Positions 21,885 through 32,399 of a stretch of 64,000 nucleotides of DNA are shown piece by piece. The DNA is taken from the NCBI GenBank assembly GCA_019614645.1, contig JABWDB010000047.1:1426001-1490000 (forward strand). Reading direction: 5' to 3'. Both the position numbers and the translations under genes were made by a program. This DNA comes from Stratiolaelaps scimitus (taxonomy: Eukaryota; Arthropoda; Arachnida; Mesostigmata; Laelapidae). Numbering within the stretch: the stretch's first letter is position 1; each line of letters opens with the position of its first letter. The notes below the pieces were generated by a model. It saw only the letters and a list, made by a program, of their open reading frames with translations. It searched no databases and was not told the DNA's origin.

Positions 21885-22320
21885 TTAAATTTCAACTTGA
21901 ACATCGAGCATTGAGCTGGGGCTGACGTTCGTCGCCGACGAGCTGCGGCAGGAACGAAGCACGGAGGTGTCTTGGTGTAGGTGTGTTTGTATGTGTGTGC
22001 CTACGGCCTGCGTGTACAACGCTATAATATTGGGCTTCGATGGCATGCTCCCGTCTTTGCTCCTCCGATCGTGCGTGTCGCCTGATCCTGGCTCCTGCTG
22101 TCGAAGGTCCCTGGAGGCTCGCAGAACGAGAAATCGGAGGCTTCTTTGCGCTGAATTCTGCTGGGATGAGGGCGATCGGTCAGAACCAGGTGGTGAGGTT
22201 TGAGGACGGAACGATCTGACGAACGAGCGACGGCGTTGCGCGTGCTGGCAAGGATAGACACGAGTTTCAACGGACGGAAAGCTAATGAGAGCGATTCGAA
22301 GCATGGCAAGAGGCGTCACG
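21885..22320. other. GC-rich island with opposed open frames
   Basis: Plus frames (21626-21925, 21967-22203) and minus frames (21885-22319, 22022-22309) are open over the same bases. The minus frame of 144 codons starts at a real ATG, but no splice pair or domain decides between them. Confidence 0.3.
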
Positions 22321-22399
22321 GGGCAAAACTCCTATGTGAAATGTACAGTGGGTCTGCCTTCCCTTTCCGCGAGCTCTGCGTGTGAACGAGGACGACTGA

Positions 22400-23040
22400 A
22401 TTGAATTGAGCGACATTTGTGAAGTGAATTTCGGGGCGGAGGATATGTGAATCTGTCAGGAATTGTTAATGGCTGGCATATGCACTAAAAACGATGAGTG
22501 AAATCATAAAGATGAAGTCAGCGTAAGGCACTAGCTACTCAAATTTGTTGAAATTGTAGCCTATTTTAGGGTTGTATCCATATGGATACTTGTCAGGTGT
22601 ACAGATTTGCAGGTGAAGTCTTTAAGGCTTTAAACTCAATCATGTATCCCTCACGTCATGCTCAATTAACAACTGTCGGATAATTCATTATCAGCAAGCC
22701 AAAACATGAAACTGGACCAGGTTAAATCTTTCGTAGGCTGCAAAGCAACGTTTCTGTTACCTCTTTTGCTGGAGCAGAGCTGTGACCTCGAAAACAGTTC
22801 CGGTCCTCAAGGATAGAGAGGGCATGAGTGATGTTTACTGGGTGAGAGTCGCACTCTCGCGGGAAAACATCGCAGTTGACAATCGGGGTGGTGCATGACG
22901 CACTCTACAGTTAGTCCTCTTAAAAAGGAGCAGGGCTTTGAGGAAGCAAATGCTTCGGGAAACCTGTCCTGGATGCGCTTGCTATCGGGCAAGGGCGATT
23001 AAATCTAGGACCATTCACACACAACACCACCATTGGTAGA
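22400..23040. other. Intergenic or intronic DNA
   Basis: No repeat, promoter or splice-bounded frame was found. The 61-codon minus frame at 22807-22992 is unsupported. Confidence 0.4.
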
Positions 23041-23237
23041 ACGTAATGCTGATGTTGTTGATGCTGACGCTACTGCTGCTGCTGCTATCGATGATGATGA
23101 TGGTCATAATAATAACGTTGAAATTGGCATGTGATACGGTCCTCGCTGTTCTGTCGAAGAGGCAACTCGAGCCCATCGTGAGGGCTCACTATTGTATGAT
23201 CACCTTGTCCCATAACGCCTTCCTGGCGAATCGCTGC

Positions 23238-23547
23238 TTACTCGCCCTTGAGAGTTACTGCTGCGGGCAGCACCCCGGGACATGGTTGTTCATCGTTGCG
23301 CTCGAAGAGTGAGTGGATCCTCGTACCCTGTGAGGAGAGAACCACGATGCTCCACCCCACCGCCATCGCAATGCGCGCCACTCCATGGATACCTCGTAGC
23401 AGGGAGGGCTTCGGAGGTTTGGGGGAACAGCCGGACGTAATCCGGCTCAGGGGATTAGGGCTGCCAGCGGTGACCGCCCCACGGATAGCAGCGACAGTGA
23501 CGGGCGGTGCGTGGGATTGTAGCAGCAGCAGCACCAGCAGACAGAAA
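23238..23547 (-). CDS. Candidate terminal exon with hydrophobic start
   Basis: The minus strand is open to a TAA at 23238. A possible acceptor AAATCAG lies at 23548-23550. Downstream the frame begins with a Leu-rich stretch (FCLLVLLLLQSHAPP), then AAIRGAVTAGSP, SLLRGIHGVARIAMAVGWS and ends PGVLPAAVTLKGE. Purine-first codons reach about 66% over the last 50 codons. A plus-strand frame (23046-23312) that ends at a good GAAGA|GTGAGT donor competes for part of the interval but has weaker codon bias. Not recognised; a membrane segment is possible near its start. Confidence 0.35.
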
Positions 23548-24249
23548 CTGATTTGACGGCTGCTGGACAAACAGACAGGCAACCGGAGGACATAAACGCA
23601 TACGTACGAATACACACAGAGGAGAAAGAGAGGAGAGAGAGAAGGAATATAGGGAGGGGAGCGATGGCCCTTTGGTTCCACTTTCTGCTGTTCCTCCTGC
23701 GCCTTCGTCTGGGTTGGGTGGGCCTCGTTCTGTAAAAATCGACGACAGGTGTTCCTCGGAGTTATTCAGGTGAGGGTATCGAGTTCTAGGAAAGGAACTA
23801 ACTCGCATCGAGGGATGGACGCTTATGATGACGAGGGTGGGGCCAAAGGCCTTTCGCACTCAAATCACTTTTTAGAGCTCTGCCAAGAGCAGGACCGTCG
23901 CTTGGCGAAAAGGCAACAACTCGTCGAGTGTTGTCGCACCATCCTGCTAATAGGCAGGATCCAAAGCGGGCGGGAGGGATGTTCTGTCTCGCTAATAGAC
24001 AGTCAGCCTCACTTTTTGCTTCGTCACTTACGCTGTCAATTTCTTTTGGTGACACGGCTAGTGTACGTTGCAGGTTGAATGAGTGGCCGTGTAGAGGGGC
24101 CCTACCTTTAATTACGGTCATATAAGACAATTGGTGACATTTTATTAGATGAGGATCTATGCAGTTTCTGCTCGCACAAGGACGGACAACGACCACAGTT
24201 TGAATAATTTTCGATGCATCTCGTTTCGTCGAGCTTGTCGCTTACCTCG

Positions 24250-25090
24250 TTGATTGCTGGCTTCGATTACGTCGACGTGCCAAATCGCCGGCAGGCTACT
24301 TGCCACGCGTTAGTCAGTATGAGCCTAAACATACTCAAGCTGACACTAATATCTCAACTTGTTCTTCCACGTATGTTCCAAACTGTTATGTACGTGCGTA
24401 CCTCGTCTGGATTAGCTGTTGCCTCTCCATGTTTTCAAATTGCACCTGGTGGCTCAATTAAACTACAGACAATGACAACATCGTTATTAACCATGATAAT
24501 CATAGGAACTTCGCATTTACGACTTGTACTCACACGGATATTCATTACTATTTAGCAAATAAATCCGTTTCGATGATTTGACGTTGTCATTAATCAGTGT
24601 CGTGCCAACAGTATTGTAGAACGATAGGCACAGTCAGGCCTATCCGTGACTGTATATTGTTTTAGCACAATGTCTAAGAAAAGCCATCACAACATCACTC
24701 ACTCATTAGTAAGCCACCATATACATTTATAACAAACAGCATGAGATATTATTGTATAGTATACGTCGCCGCTCGAACATCGAACGGCCCTTGAAAACCC
24801 TTGAAAATAGCGTACACATGTATACGATATATATTTCTATTGAACCAACCAAACGGGTGGCAGGGCGGCACATCAAGCCCTGGCTGTGTTTACATTGGTT
24901 CACACCAGTACCGGCAAAGACGAGCGTCCGGGGGTCGTATAGACATTTCTCCCTGCGTGAGACCACATTCACCCCCAGTCTTCATTCATATAACGGTAGC
25001 CATCCGTATCGGTAGGCACCCGACTATCCACCATCATCGTGACCATATGACGGGATCGTAGCGTTCGCCTTCGAGATGATCTATATGCAG
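24250..25090. other. Intronic or intergenic DNA
   Basis: A minus-strand GAG|GTAAGC donor near 24246-24241 with an upstream CTGACTAAC branch-like motif could bound a 50-nt segment. It is too short to call. Confidence 0.35.
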
Positions 25091-25094
25091 ATGA

Positions 25095-25577
25095 TTGCTC
25101 AGCGCAAACACGCAGCAACTGCGGGACAGAGAGAGAGAGAGCTCGAACCTCTCATTGCCTCTCATTGCTCTGTTTTGCTTCTTCTTCGCCACCGCGCCTT
25201 CGTCGGGGGCTTTCCACGAAATCCGCAGTCTACTCCGGGACGAGGCTGGTGAGATCGGCGATCTGCAGCTACCGCCTCTGCCGGCTCCGTCGCCGTCAAT
25301 GTGGTCTACGGTTCTCGTGTGGCCAAAGTGGAGGATCCCCTCGCCGGCGACTCCGTGCCGTGTCGTTGCCTCTACTTGCGGAGGCGGCAGGGTCAGACGG
25401 AACTGGCGAATTGCTTGCGCTTTATACTCGTCGCGGTCTACTCGAAGGCACGATGGTGGTGTCGACTCCGTAAGGAGGTTCCAGAAGAGGCCTAACCAAA
25501 CGCGTTCGACCGCTCATCCTGCACTCACCACCGCCGTCGCCGCGGAGATCAAAACGACGCAGCCACTCAGCCGCTGA
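25095..25577 (+). CDS. Long open frame without ATG, unresolved
   Basis: The frame is open for 161 codons but has no in-frame ATG before a hydrophobic segment (LPLIALFCFFFATAP) resembling a signal peptide. It then reads GAFHEIRSLLRDEAG, where a donor-like CTG|GTGAGA occurs (near 25250). If real it is an internal exon ending there. The minus strand over the right part carries a better candidate (25529-25626). GC-rich composition makes chance likely. Confidence 0.18.
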   Translation: MLSANTQQLRDRERESSNLSLPLIALFCFFFATAPSSGAFHEIRSLLRDEAGEIGDLQLPPLPAPSPSMWSTVLVWPKWRIPSPATPCRVVASTCGGGRVRRNWRIACALYSSRSTRRHDGGVDSVRRFQKRPNQTRSTAHPALTTAVAAEIKTTQPLSR

Positions 25578-25626
25578 CGGCTAGCCTCCAACTTCTCGGG
25601 TTGGCTTTTGGTGGCCTCTACCGATG
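25529..25626 (-). CDS. Candidate internal exon, unknown protein
   Basis: Minus strand: acceptor GCGCGATTCAG (25629-25627) and donor GGTG|GTGAGT (25528-25523) bound 98 nt. Entry is with two leftover bases and exit in phase 0. The reading is SVEATKSQPEKLEASRQRLS, then GCVVLISAATAV. About 71% of codons begin with a purine. A 5' extension of the same frame runs through the GA tract and is not credible as coding. Unrecognised. Confidence 0.35.
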
Positions 25627-25694
25627 CTGAATCGCGCTGCCAATTCGATTGGGGAGCGATTGAGCGAATACATATAGAAGGCTGTGTGAGGTGA

Positions 25695-25697
<3 letters not shown>

Positions 25698-25746
<49 letters not shown>

Positions 25747-25766
25747 AGGGAGGGAGAGAGGGAGAG
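25698..25766 (+). repeat. 69-bp uninterrupted purine tract with a G-quadruplex motif
   Basis: A GA run is followed by G9-A-G3-A-G3-AGAGA-G3 at 25738-25762. All 69 bases are purines. The four G-runs satisfy the G3+N1-7 quadruplex pattern, and the mirror-like GA section could form intramolecular triplex DNA. Related GA microsatellites lie at 28171-28199 and 43993-44024. Confidence 0.85.
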
Positions 25767-26419
25767 CATAGTATGGAGTGCAGAGCATGGCATCCAGGTA
25801 CAGAGATATGTGTGAGTGAGCCACGCTCCATACACAGACACACAGACAGTATCCAGAACGCAAGCAAGCGGTAAAGGGATGAGACGCCGCCAATTCCAGC
25901 AGCAGCAGCAGCCGAAGCATGAACTCGCCGTGAGGAAACCTCAAACCAGCCTTTCCCCGTTTACTTGGGCCGGGCCCAACGCCATCGAGAATCTTTCAAG
26001 TTCGAACTCAACGGCAGCAGGCGCTTGCGTTTGTTGGTTCTCAAACGGGGAATTTGCTTCAAAATCGACAGCACACCCTCACACGAAGACAGGCACACAC
26101 ATGCTCTCTACAACGAAAGGACGGGCATACTGCCAACTTGACAACACCGGGGTCTGTGTGTGTGTGTGTCGGTATGTGTGCGTGCCGTGGCCGCGATGGG
26201 GCCACGCCGAAAAGGAGGCCGCCACACGGTGTTCCTAGCACCGTTCGCACCCGATGCTCGTCAATAGCGCTGCCGTTCATCGGCGTCGTCGTCATCGTCC
26301 TCCTGGCAAACACAGCTCCTCCGAGGCACACGTGCACTGGGAAGACGCCGTCGAAAACGGAGCGGACAGCCAATGCGGCGTCGACTGCTCAATGTAGACA
26401 TGTGGAACTGCTGTGGGTG

Positions 26420-28166
26420 TAAAGCCATATAGACAGCACAGGCCTACATCGACTACACAGTGACCTAGCGATCGGTCAGCGGGGTAGCAGCCGCTAAGTA
26501 ATGGCCGCTACAGACTACTCGTACCGTGGAGTTGAAATGCATTTATACAGAATTTGGACGTGGAGAAGCTGGGGCGGAGCGCATCGAGCGGGTTCAGGAG
26601 GTCAGCTACACATTTGCAAGGTGGCAAAAAGAGCCTCAATATAAGACGAGCAGCCAGTTACAGCGGGAGACCTCCCGTAGAGATCATTGTAAGCGTGCTC
26701 TGGCCGTCGATACGTTTGTTCTAGCCGGCGACAGTAATCGATGGTAATCCCTTGTGACTACGCTCATGGTTGTATTGCACTCGCGCAGCTGGTGCAGCAA
26801 AAGGCAACCCAATGACAACGATAGAATCGGTAGATGAACGAATTCTTCGTCCGCAATCGATTCGATTTGTTCGTCCGTCTGTTGAACGTAAGGTGAACTC
26901 AGATCAGTCCGCCTGCGGGGGAATTGTAGGCGTCTGTAGAGTTGCTCCCACCAGAAGAGATGGATGACGCGCTTGTCGCCCCAGGCCACCCCGAGGAGCG
27001 CGTGAGATATAAACTAAGAAATATCGGACATTCTTAAAATTTCCAATCACACTTCTTTTCGCAGAACACAAACACACCCCCCATTACAAACACACACACA
27101 CAGACACATCATCAAAGTGGTTCTCTTACTTATTTCTAGATAAATACATTTACTCTCTAGATTAGTGTTATATGTCGTCGTGATCTTGAGGGAGTGACGT
27201 GCTTCTGTACAAGATGAACAAACAGGCATACGATTATGTAAATTCAGGACAAACACCGAATCAATAGCATAAATACACCTTATGGAGAATGAAGCCGATG
27301 AAATTTAAATGCAGCATTATGATTAATATGTGATATATTTAGGCAGAGTTAGAAGTTCTATTGGTTTGTTAAAGGAACCGCACTTTGTGTACATGTTTGA
27401 ACTTTACCTAGTTCTTGACGAGACTTCACGGTGCCACTTGGATCATTTAGCTTTGGTCGATTTAGTTTATTTTGGTTATTTCCGTGGGCCGTTATTCGTA
27501 ATGATTATCGTGTTAACCTCTACGGCGTTTTTTGCTGGCGCCCGCGTTTCCGCTGATAGTTAAGGGGTGTGGTGATTGTATCGTATATATTTTTGGTTTA
27601 GTATTTGCTTCGATCCATGTGAATGTCTCAGGTATCGATACGAGTAGTTACCACGGACATGTGCTAAAGATCGACTGAACTCTTCATACCATTGCAACCA
27701 TCAGCTCAGTACAATGATACTGCAAATTAGATGCTGTAATAATCTGTTGAGTGTTGGTTTTTGTGAATCATAAGTAAGAGTGTTTCCTTATGCAGAGCGG
27801 ATTGCCGGATCGATATTATGTGGCCACAGAATGTAAATTTGAGAAGAAGTCTGAACACTACTGACTCATGAGTACACTGTACACGTCTCGGCAGCTAACA
27901 TTTAATATATTCCTCGCCAATATGCCTCTCACTCACGAATCACAATAGAGCCGCTGTACCACATTGACACAAGTGGTGCTTTCAGCGGTAATCGCTAATG
28001 ACATATCAGACTGTACATATCGAACTAGCCTACCAACATCGGCATCAGCAGGGGCTAGGTATTTACAACAGAAAAATCGATCTGACTACGTCATGCCCAT
28101 CATGCTATTATATAATGCTATATATCATGCATGCGTGATATGTTATCGTCGAAGGAAGAGGCGGGC

Positions 28167-28200
<34 letters not shown>

Positions 28201-29246
28201 AGTTTTTTGGTCGCCCCATGGCCCCAGCCAAACCTCCAGTCGTACGTGTGTCTAAGTGAATTTCCACAGTCGACATGTGGAGGTGGCTAGATAGCTTATG
28301 ACTGACTATCAGCCGTACGTGAACTGAACGCTAATCAAATTGCGACATTTGCGTCGACATCAGTCCCCATCTGGTGCCAACCTATCGTCGATAGGCGTTC
28401 TGCCTCATTCTATTCCAGTATTCTGCAATGGTAGGTGCTTGCGGGGGGGAGGGGGATACCTGCATCCTTCGCTACGGCAGGTTGTACCTCACTGGTATAC
28501 AGAACACGACATGCGATATGTTGGTTCTACACCATCCGCCGGTGATAACCTTTTGCGCTGCGGCAGCAGCAGTCGCTACCGTACACCGTCTGATGTTGTG
28601 TAATGATAATAATAATGCACATAGGTTGCAACGATTGTAGTTGCTGTTGTTGCTCTTATTGCAATGGTGGCTGTCTCTTTGCTATCCTGTGCTGTGCAAG
28701 TTGCTGCCCCCTGCTCGGGTAGCAGCAGCTTCGATCTGCAGCGTTCTCCTGCTGTCTGCTGCTATATAGATATATATATATATATATATATACTGCTGCG
28801 TGTGGTGCCTCGTTACCGTCGAAGACGTTCGGTTGTTCGATCGGCCGGTTGGTGTGGACGGCTTCCGCTTGTGTTAGCCACTTAGCAGCAGTGGCCATAG
28901 CCGCCACCTCAGTGAGCATGTGCAGTGTAAGCGTGTGCTAGTGTGGAGGGGATTTTTGCCGGGTTCTGAGGGCCTGGCCGTTGGGACGCTCCATCCAGCG
29001 CAATGTAATCGCTGTCACCCTACCGCGATTACTCGCCGTTGGCGTTGCCTCATGATTTTCGCACTTCTAACTAACTATATTACCTATCTAACTAACTAGC
29101 TAGCTAGCTAACTAACACGCAGGCACACACACACATCTGTCTGATCTATAAACAGGTAGAAAAAGTGACACAGTTCCACGGGCTACTTAGCTACTCTGGA
29201 AATCTCTCGTGATGTGGTTTGTTTGTTGCTCACAGCTGTGTGCGGA

Positions 29247-29291
<45 letters not shown>

Positions 29292-29400
29292 CGCGAAATG
29301 TAATAACGACACAGGAAGTCCTATTAGTCCCATGTATGGTCGACACATTGGCCGAAAGCAATTCGGACGTAGGTTACAGGTGTTGTTATGCCAGTAGTCC
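26420..29400. other. Intronic or intergenic DNA with microsatellites
   Basis: Holds a GA run (28171-28199), a TA run (28763-28792), a CTAG/CTAA repeat (about 29065-29115) and a TA run (29249-29291). A possible plus-strand exon ends at CAATG|GTAGGT near 28430. The small ATG frame with MTTIESVDERILRPQSIRF at 26812-26967 (+) is protein-like but unsupported. At 27355-27385 a weak match to the family-A 3' end (GTTTGTTAAAGGAAC) is visible. Confidence 0.4.
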
Positions 29401-29516
29401 CGTCATCATCATCATCGCCATCATCGTCGTTGTCATCATCTGCTGCTCGGTGCCGGCGCGGCCGACTCATCGCCGTCCGATCCTTGCCCGTGGCCGACAC
29501 CCCATCTCTGACTCAC

Positions 29517-29726
29517 CTGTTCCCTCCGGTTGCTCTCTGAGCAAGCTGATTGCGTTATCCGGCCGGCAGCAGATGGCAGATGGGAGACCAGCCCATAGCG
29601 CACCACCACCATCTTCAATGCTGCCGCCTCCTCCGCCGCTGGCGTCGCTGCCAACGTCACTTTCGCAGCCAGCGACTGCGATTGTCTGATTGTATCGCCT
29701 GGCCACTGAGTGGTCGCTGGGTTGCT
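29517..29726 (-). CDS. Candidate internal exon, 5' part duplicated upstream
   Basis: The minus strand has a textbook acceptor (GGGCTATTTTCTCAG, AG at 29728-29727) and a textbook donor (ACAG|GTGAGT, 29516-29511) bounding 210 nt. Two frames are open. One, entered with two leftover bases, reads QPSDHSVARRYNQTIAVAG, then a Gly/Ser/Asp-rich stretch, then DNAISLLREQPEGT; about 70% of its codons are purine-first. The other is phase 0 at both ends (SNPATTQWPGDTIRQ...). I prefer the first on codon bias. The first frame is also open upstream to an ATG at 29859, so an unspliced start is possible. The acceptor and first 124 nt are repeated 802 bp away (29603-31206). Confidence 0.42.
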
Positions 29727-30404
29727 CTGAGAAAATAGCCCAAATGTTATGGGTATATGGCACGCTTCCCTTGGCAGAACGTATGTTATCTATACGATAA
29801 CAACAGATTCTACAGTATCTTTTTTGTGGGCTGATAGCTGCGAATGTTGTACTCATCATACGTTGAGTGGCGTTTCAGCTCGGAGGAGAAATGTCTTCGA
29901 ACGATAGTATCGTATGTGAGCGGTGCCTGCTGAACGCGTCGCTTCGGCCGTGTAATGAATGTTATCGTTTCAATAGCCACTTGTAGGATGAATATCAATT
30001 CCGATATTCAAGTGAGCTATTGATATCAATGCAATGATGCCAATGTCCAGTGCTGTCCAAGGGAGAAAGTGCCACTTAATTCTCTTCGAAATGGAAACCC
30101 AATGGAGACCCCCAGCTAATATCCCATTGCTCGAACTTGCAACTCCGTCATCAAGATTGCCGGCAATACTGATGCATACAATCGGATACGAATCACATTC
30201 GATACAACTGCAACAGCACTGCTCAAATTTTTCAATCGATTTAAGTCGATTGATCGACAGGTTATGGCTCAGATTATTAGATACCGTTACGCGACATTCG
30301 ATTCTTAAGTCCTAGGCAACACATGACCCGAACCACCGAATCTATACGCATGACTATGCAAATACTGCCACCGATTGAACAGTATCTACCTGCCTGTACA
30401 TGTG
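29603..30404. repeat. Tandem duplication, copy 1 (802 bp)
   Basis: Bases 29603-30404 and 30405-31206 are directly adjacent and, by my reading, identical except for one substitution (T at 29685, A at 30487). Copy 1 contains the acceptor and the 5' 124 nt of the candidate exon 29517-29726, plus upstream intron-like sequence. The junction falls in CCACCACCA, so short repeat-mediated slippage or unequal exchange is plausible. Confidence 0.95.
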
Positions 30405-31206
30405 CCACCACCATCTTCAATGCTGCCGCCTCCTCCGCCGCTGGCGTCGCTGCCAACGTCACTTTCGCAGCCAGCGACTGCGATTGACTGATTGTATCGC
30501 CTGGCCACTGAGTGGTCGCTGGGTTGCTCTGAGAAAATAGCCCAAATGTTATGGGTATATGGCACGCTTCCCTTGGCAGAACGTATGTTATCTATACGAT
30601 AACAACAGATTCTACAGTATCTTTTTTGTGGGCTGATAGCTGCGAATGTTGTACTCATCATACGTTGAGTGGCGTTTCAGCTCGGAGGAGAAATGTCTTC
30701 GAACGATAGTATCGTATGTGAGCGGTGCCTGCTGAACGCGTCGCTTCGGCCGTGTAATGAATGTTATCGTTTCAATAGCCACTTGTAGGATGAATATCAA
30801 TTCCGATATTCAAGTGAGCTATTGATATCAATGCAATGATGCCAATGTCCAGTGCTGTCCAAGGGAGAAAGTGCCACTTAATTCTCTTCGAAATGGAAAC
30901 CCAATGGAGACCCCCAGCTAATATCCCATTGCTCGAACTTGCAACTCCGTCATCAAGATTGCCGGCAATACTGATGCATACAATCGGATACGAATCACAT
31001 TCGATACAACTGCAACAGCACTGCTCAAATTTTTCAATCGATTTAAGTCGATTGATCGACAGGTTATGGCTCAGATTATTAGATACCGTTACGCGACATT
31101 CGATTCTTAAGTCCTAGGCAACACATGACCCGAACCACCGAATCTATACGCATGACTATGCAAATACTGCCACCGATTGAACAGTATCTACCTGCCTGTA
31201 CATGTG
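30405..31206. repeat. Tandem duplication, copy 2 (802 bp)
   Basis: The second copy of the 802-bp unit. It carries a decoy acceptor (30529-30530) and the first 124 nt of the candidate exon (30405-30528) but lacks the donor. On the minus strand a transcript would therefore meet this partial exon before the intact one. Either a very recent duplication or an assembly artefact would explain the near identity. Confidence 0.95.
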
Positions 31207-31209
31207 TCA

Positions 31210-31755
31210 ACTGTATAAATAGACAGGTATATCAACTTCAGAAATCACAGGTTGAGTAACTTAAGACTCGAATCGAATCGTTTTCGATGTTCTTACAAAT
31301 AATGTTGGGAATGGGTGTGACCGTTAAATCGCGCGGGGCTCCGCGACATAGGAGTGGCAGGGCAGCATGTTTATTTGCCTGATCGACTACGTTGAAATGT
31401 GGCAAGCCAGTTATGCCAGGCACGCCTAACAGTTGGAGCCTGAATCATAGCTTCGATTATTCACAGCTATTTGCATTGTCCACTCGACTCACAGGAGGCG
31501 TTCACGAACTCTATACATAAAATTGTGCCGAACAATGTGTTGCTTATGTAGGGCTCATGCTGGCTTTGGAAATTGAGCTTACATATCACGAGGAAATGGG
31601 ATGAACTGATATAGCCTAGTTTACGACCATAGCCATAGGTGTTTTTTAGTCAAAGCTACTTTCTGCTCTATTATGCAATACAGTCTGTAGTAGTTTGGCA
31701 ACGAGATAGCTGTATATATTGCTGTCTTTCGCAAGGCGATTTCCTGACACCAGTT
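31210..31755. other. Intronic or intergenic DNA
   Basis: No repeat, promoter or convincing exon was seen. Confidence 0.4.
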
Positions 31756-31759
31756 GCAG

Positions 31760-31895
31760 CATGTGGACACAAGCTCGTTCTGTGGGGATCGACTTTCTCG
31801 GACAACAAACGAGTATCGGCCTAGTTTTAACGATACAAACCGCCGCGATAGCTACAATCATGTTTGGTGTGATCTTCAATCATTAAATAGTAACT
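31760..31895 (+). CDS. Candidate internal exon, unknown protein
   Basis: Plus strand: acceptor ACACCAGTTGCAG ends at 31759 and a consensus donor AACT|G TAAGT begins at 31896. The 136 nt are open: HVDTSSFCGDRLSRTTNEY, then RPSFNDTNRRDSYNHVW. A second identical ACTGTAAGT occurs 45 bp downstream at 31938, following a good CATCTACAG acceptor-like site. The minus strand is open over the same bases (31646-31879). Codon bias is neutral. Unrecognised. Confidence 0.22.
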
Positions 31896-32105
31896 GTAAG
31901 TGTATTTTTCAAATGTACCTTATACTTCCATCTACAGACTGTAAGTATACTGCAACCAAATGCTGCTAAAAATGTCTCTCGCAGATAGGTTTCATTACAT
32001 CCTAGATATGTTTATTGGTGCCTACATTCACGGAACCGATAACGATGACAATGCTATCAAGGTGGCCTAATTAGACAGTAAGGCACACTCCAGTTAATAA
32101 ACGCC

Positions 32106-32261
32106 GCTAATTGCTACTCCTATTTATTTATTTAACTTCCCCCAAAGGCGTGGAACCACTTATTCAGTATGTCTTCAGAGTCCCCCAAGTGGGGGGGGAT
32201 GCCTTCAGTTTAGCTTGGTCCTCAACAACCAGTCCGATTCCAGAAGGCTAATTGCCACTCC
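32106..32261 (-). mobile_element. Short retroposon-like insertion with imperfect 15-bp duplication
   Basis: GCTAATTGCTACTCC (32106-32120) and GCTAATTGCCACTCC (32247-32261) differ at one base and flank 126 bp. Next to the left repeat is TATTTATTTATTTAA, which on the minus strand is an A-rich 3' tail. The other end holds GGAATCGGACTGG, a weak B-box-like motif. The structure is that of a small retroposed RNA on the minus strand. A C5/G8 hairpin-like pair (CCCCCAAGTGGGGGGGG) lies within. Confidence 0.6.
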
Positions 32262-32399
32262 ACAAGGCAAACAAACAGCTTATTTAATATAATAGCACAC
32301 ACAGACGTTCGTAAATGCGATCTACGAAAGGCGGCAATTACCGAAGCGCCTTTATGCGTTCAGGTGTATGGTGTTGATATCGTTTTCCGAGACCCGAAT

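Noticed and set aside
25581..25944. Minus-strand frames reading SLSLSLSL
   Set aside because: Translation of the GA/CT tract; only the splice-bounded 25529-25626 piece is kept.
30277..31117. Duplicate sets of open frames (62, 91 and 93 codons)
   Set aside because: They repeat because of the 802-bp duplication, not because of independent genes.
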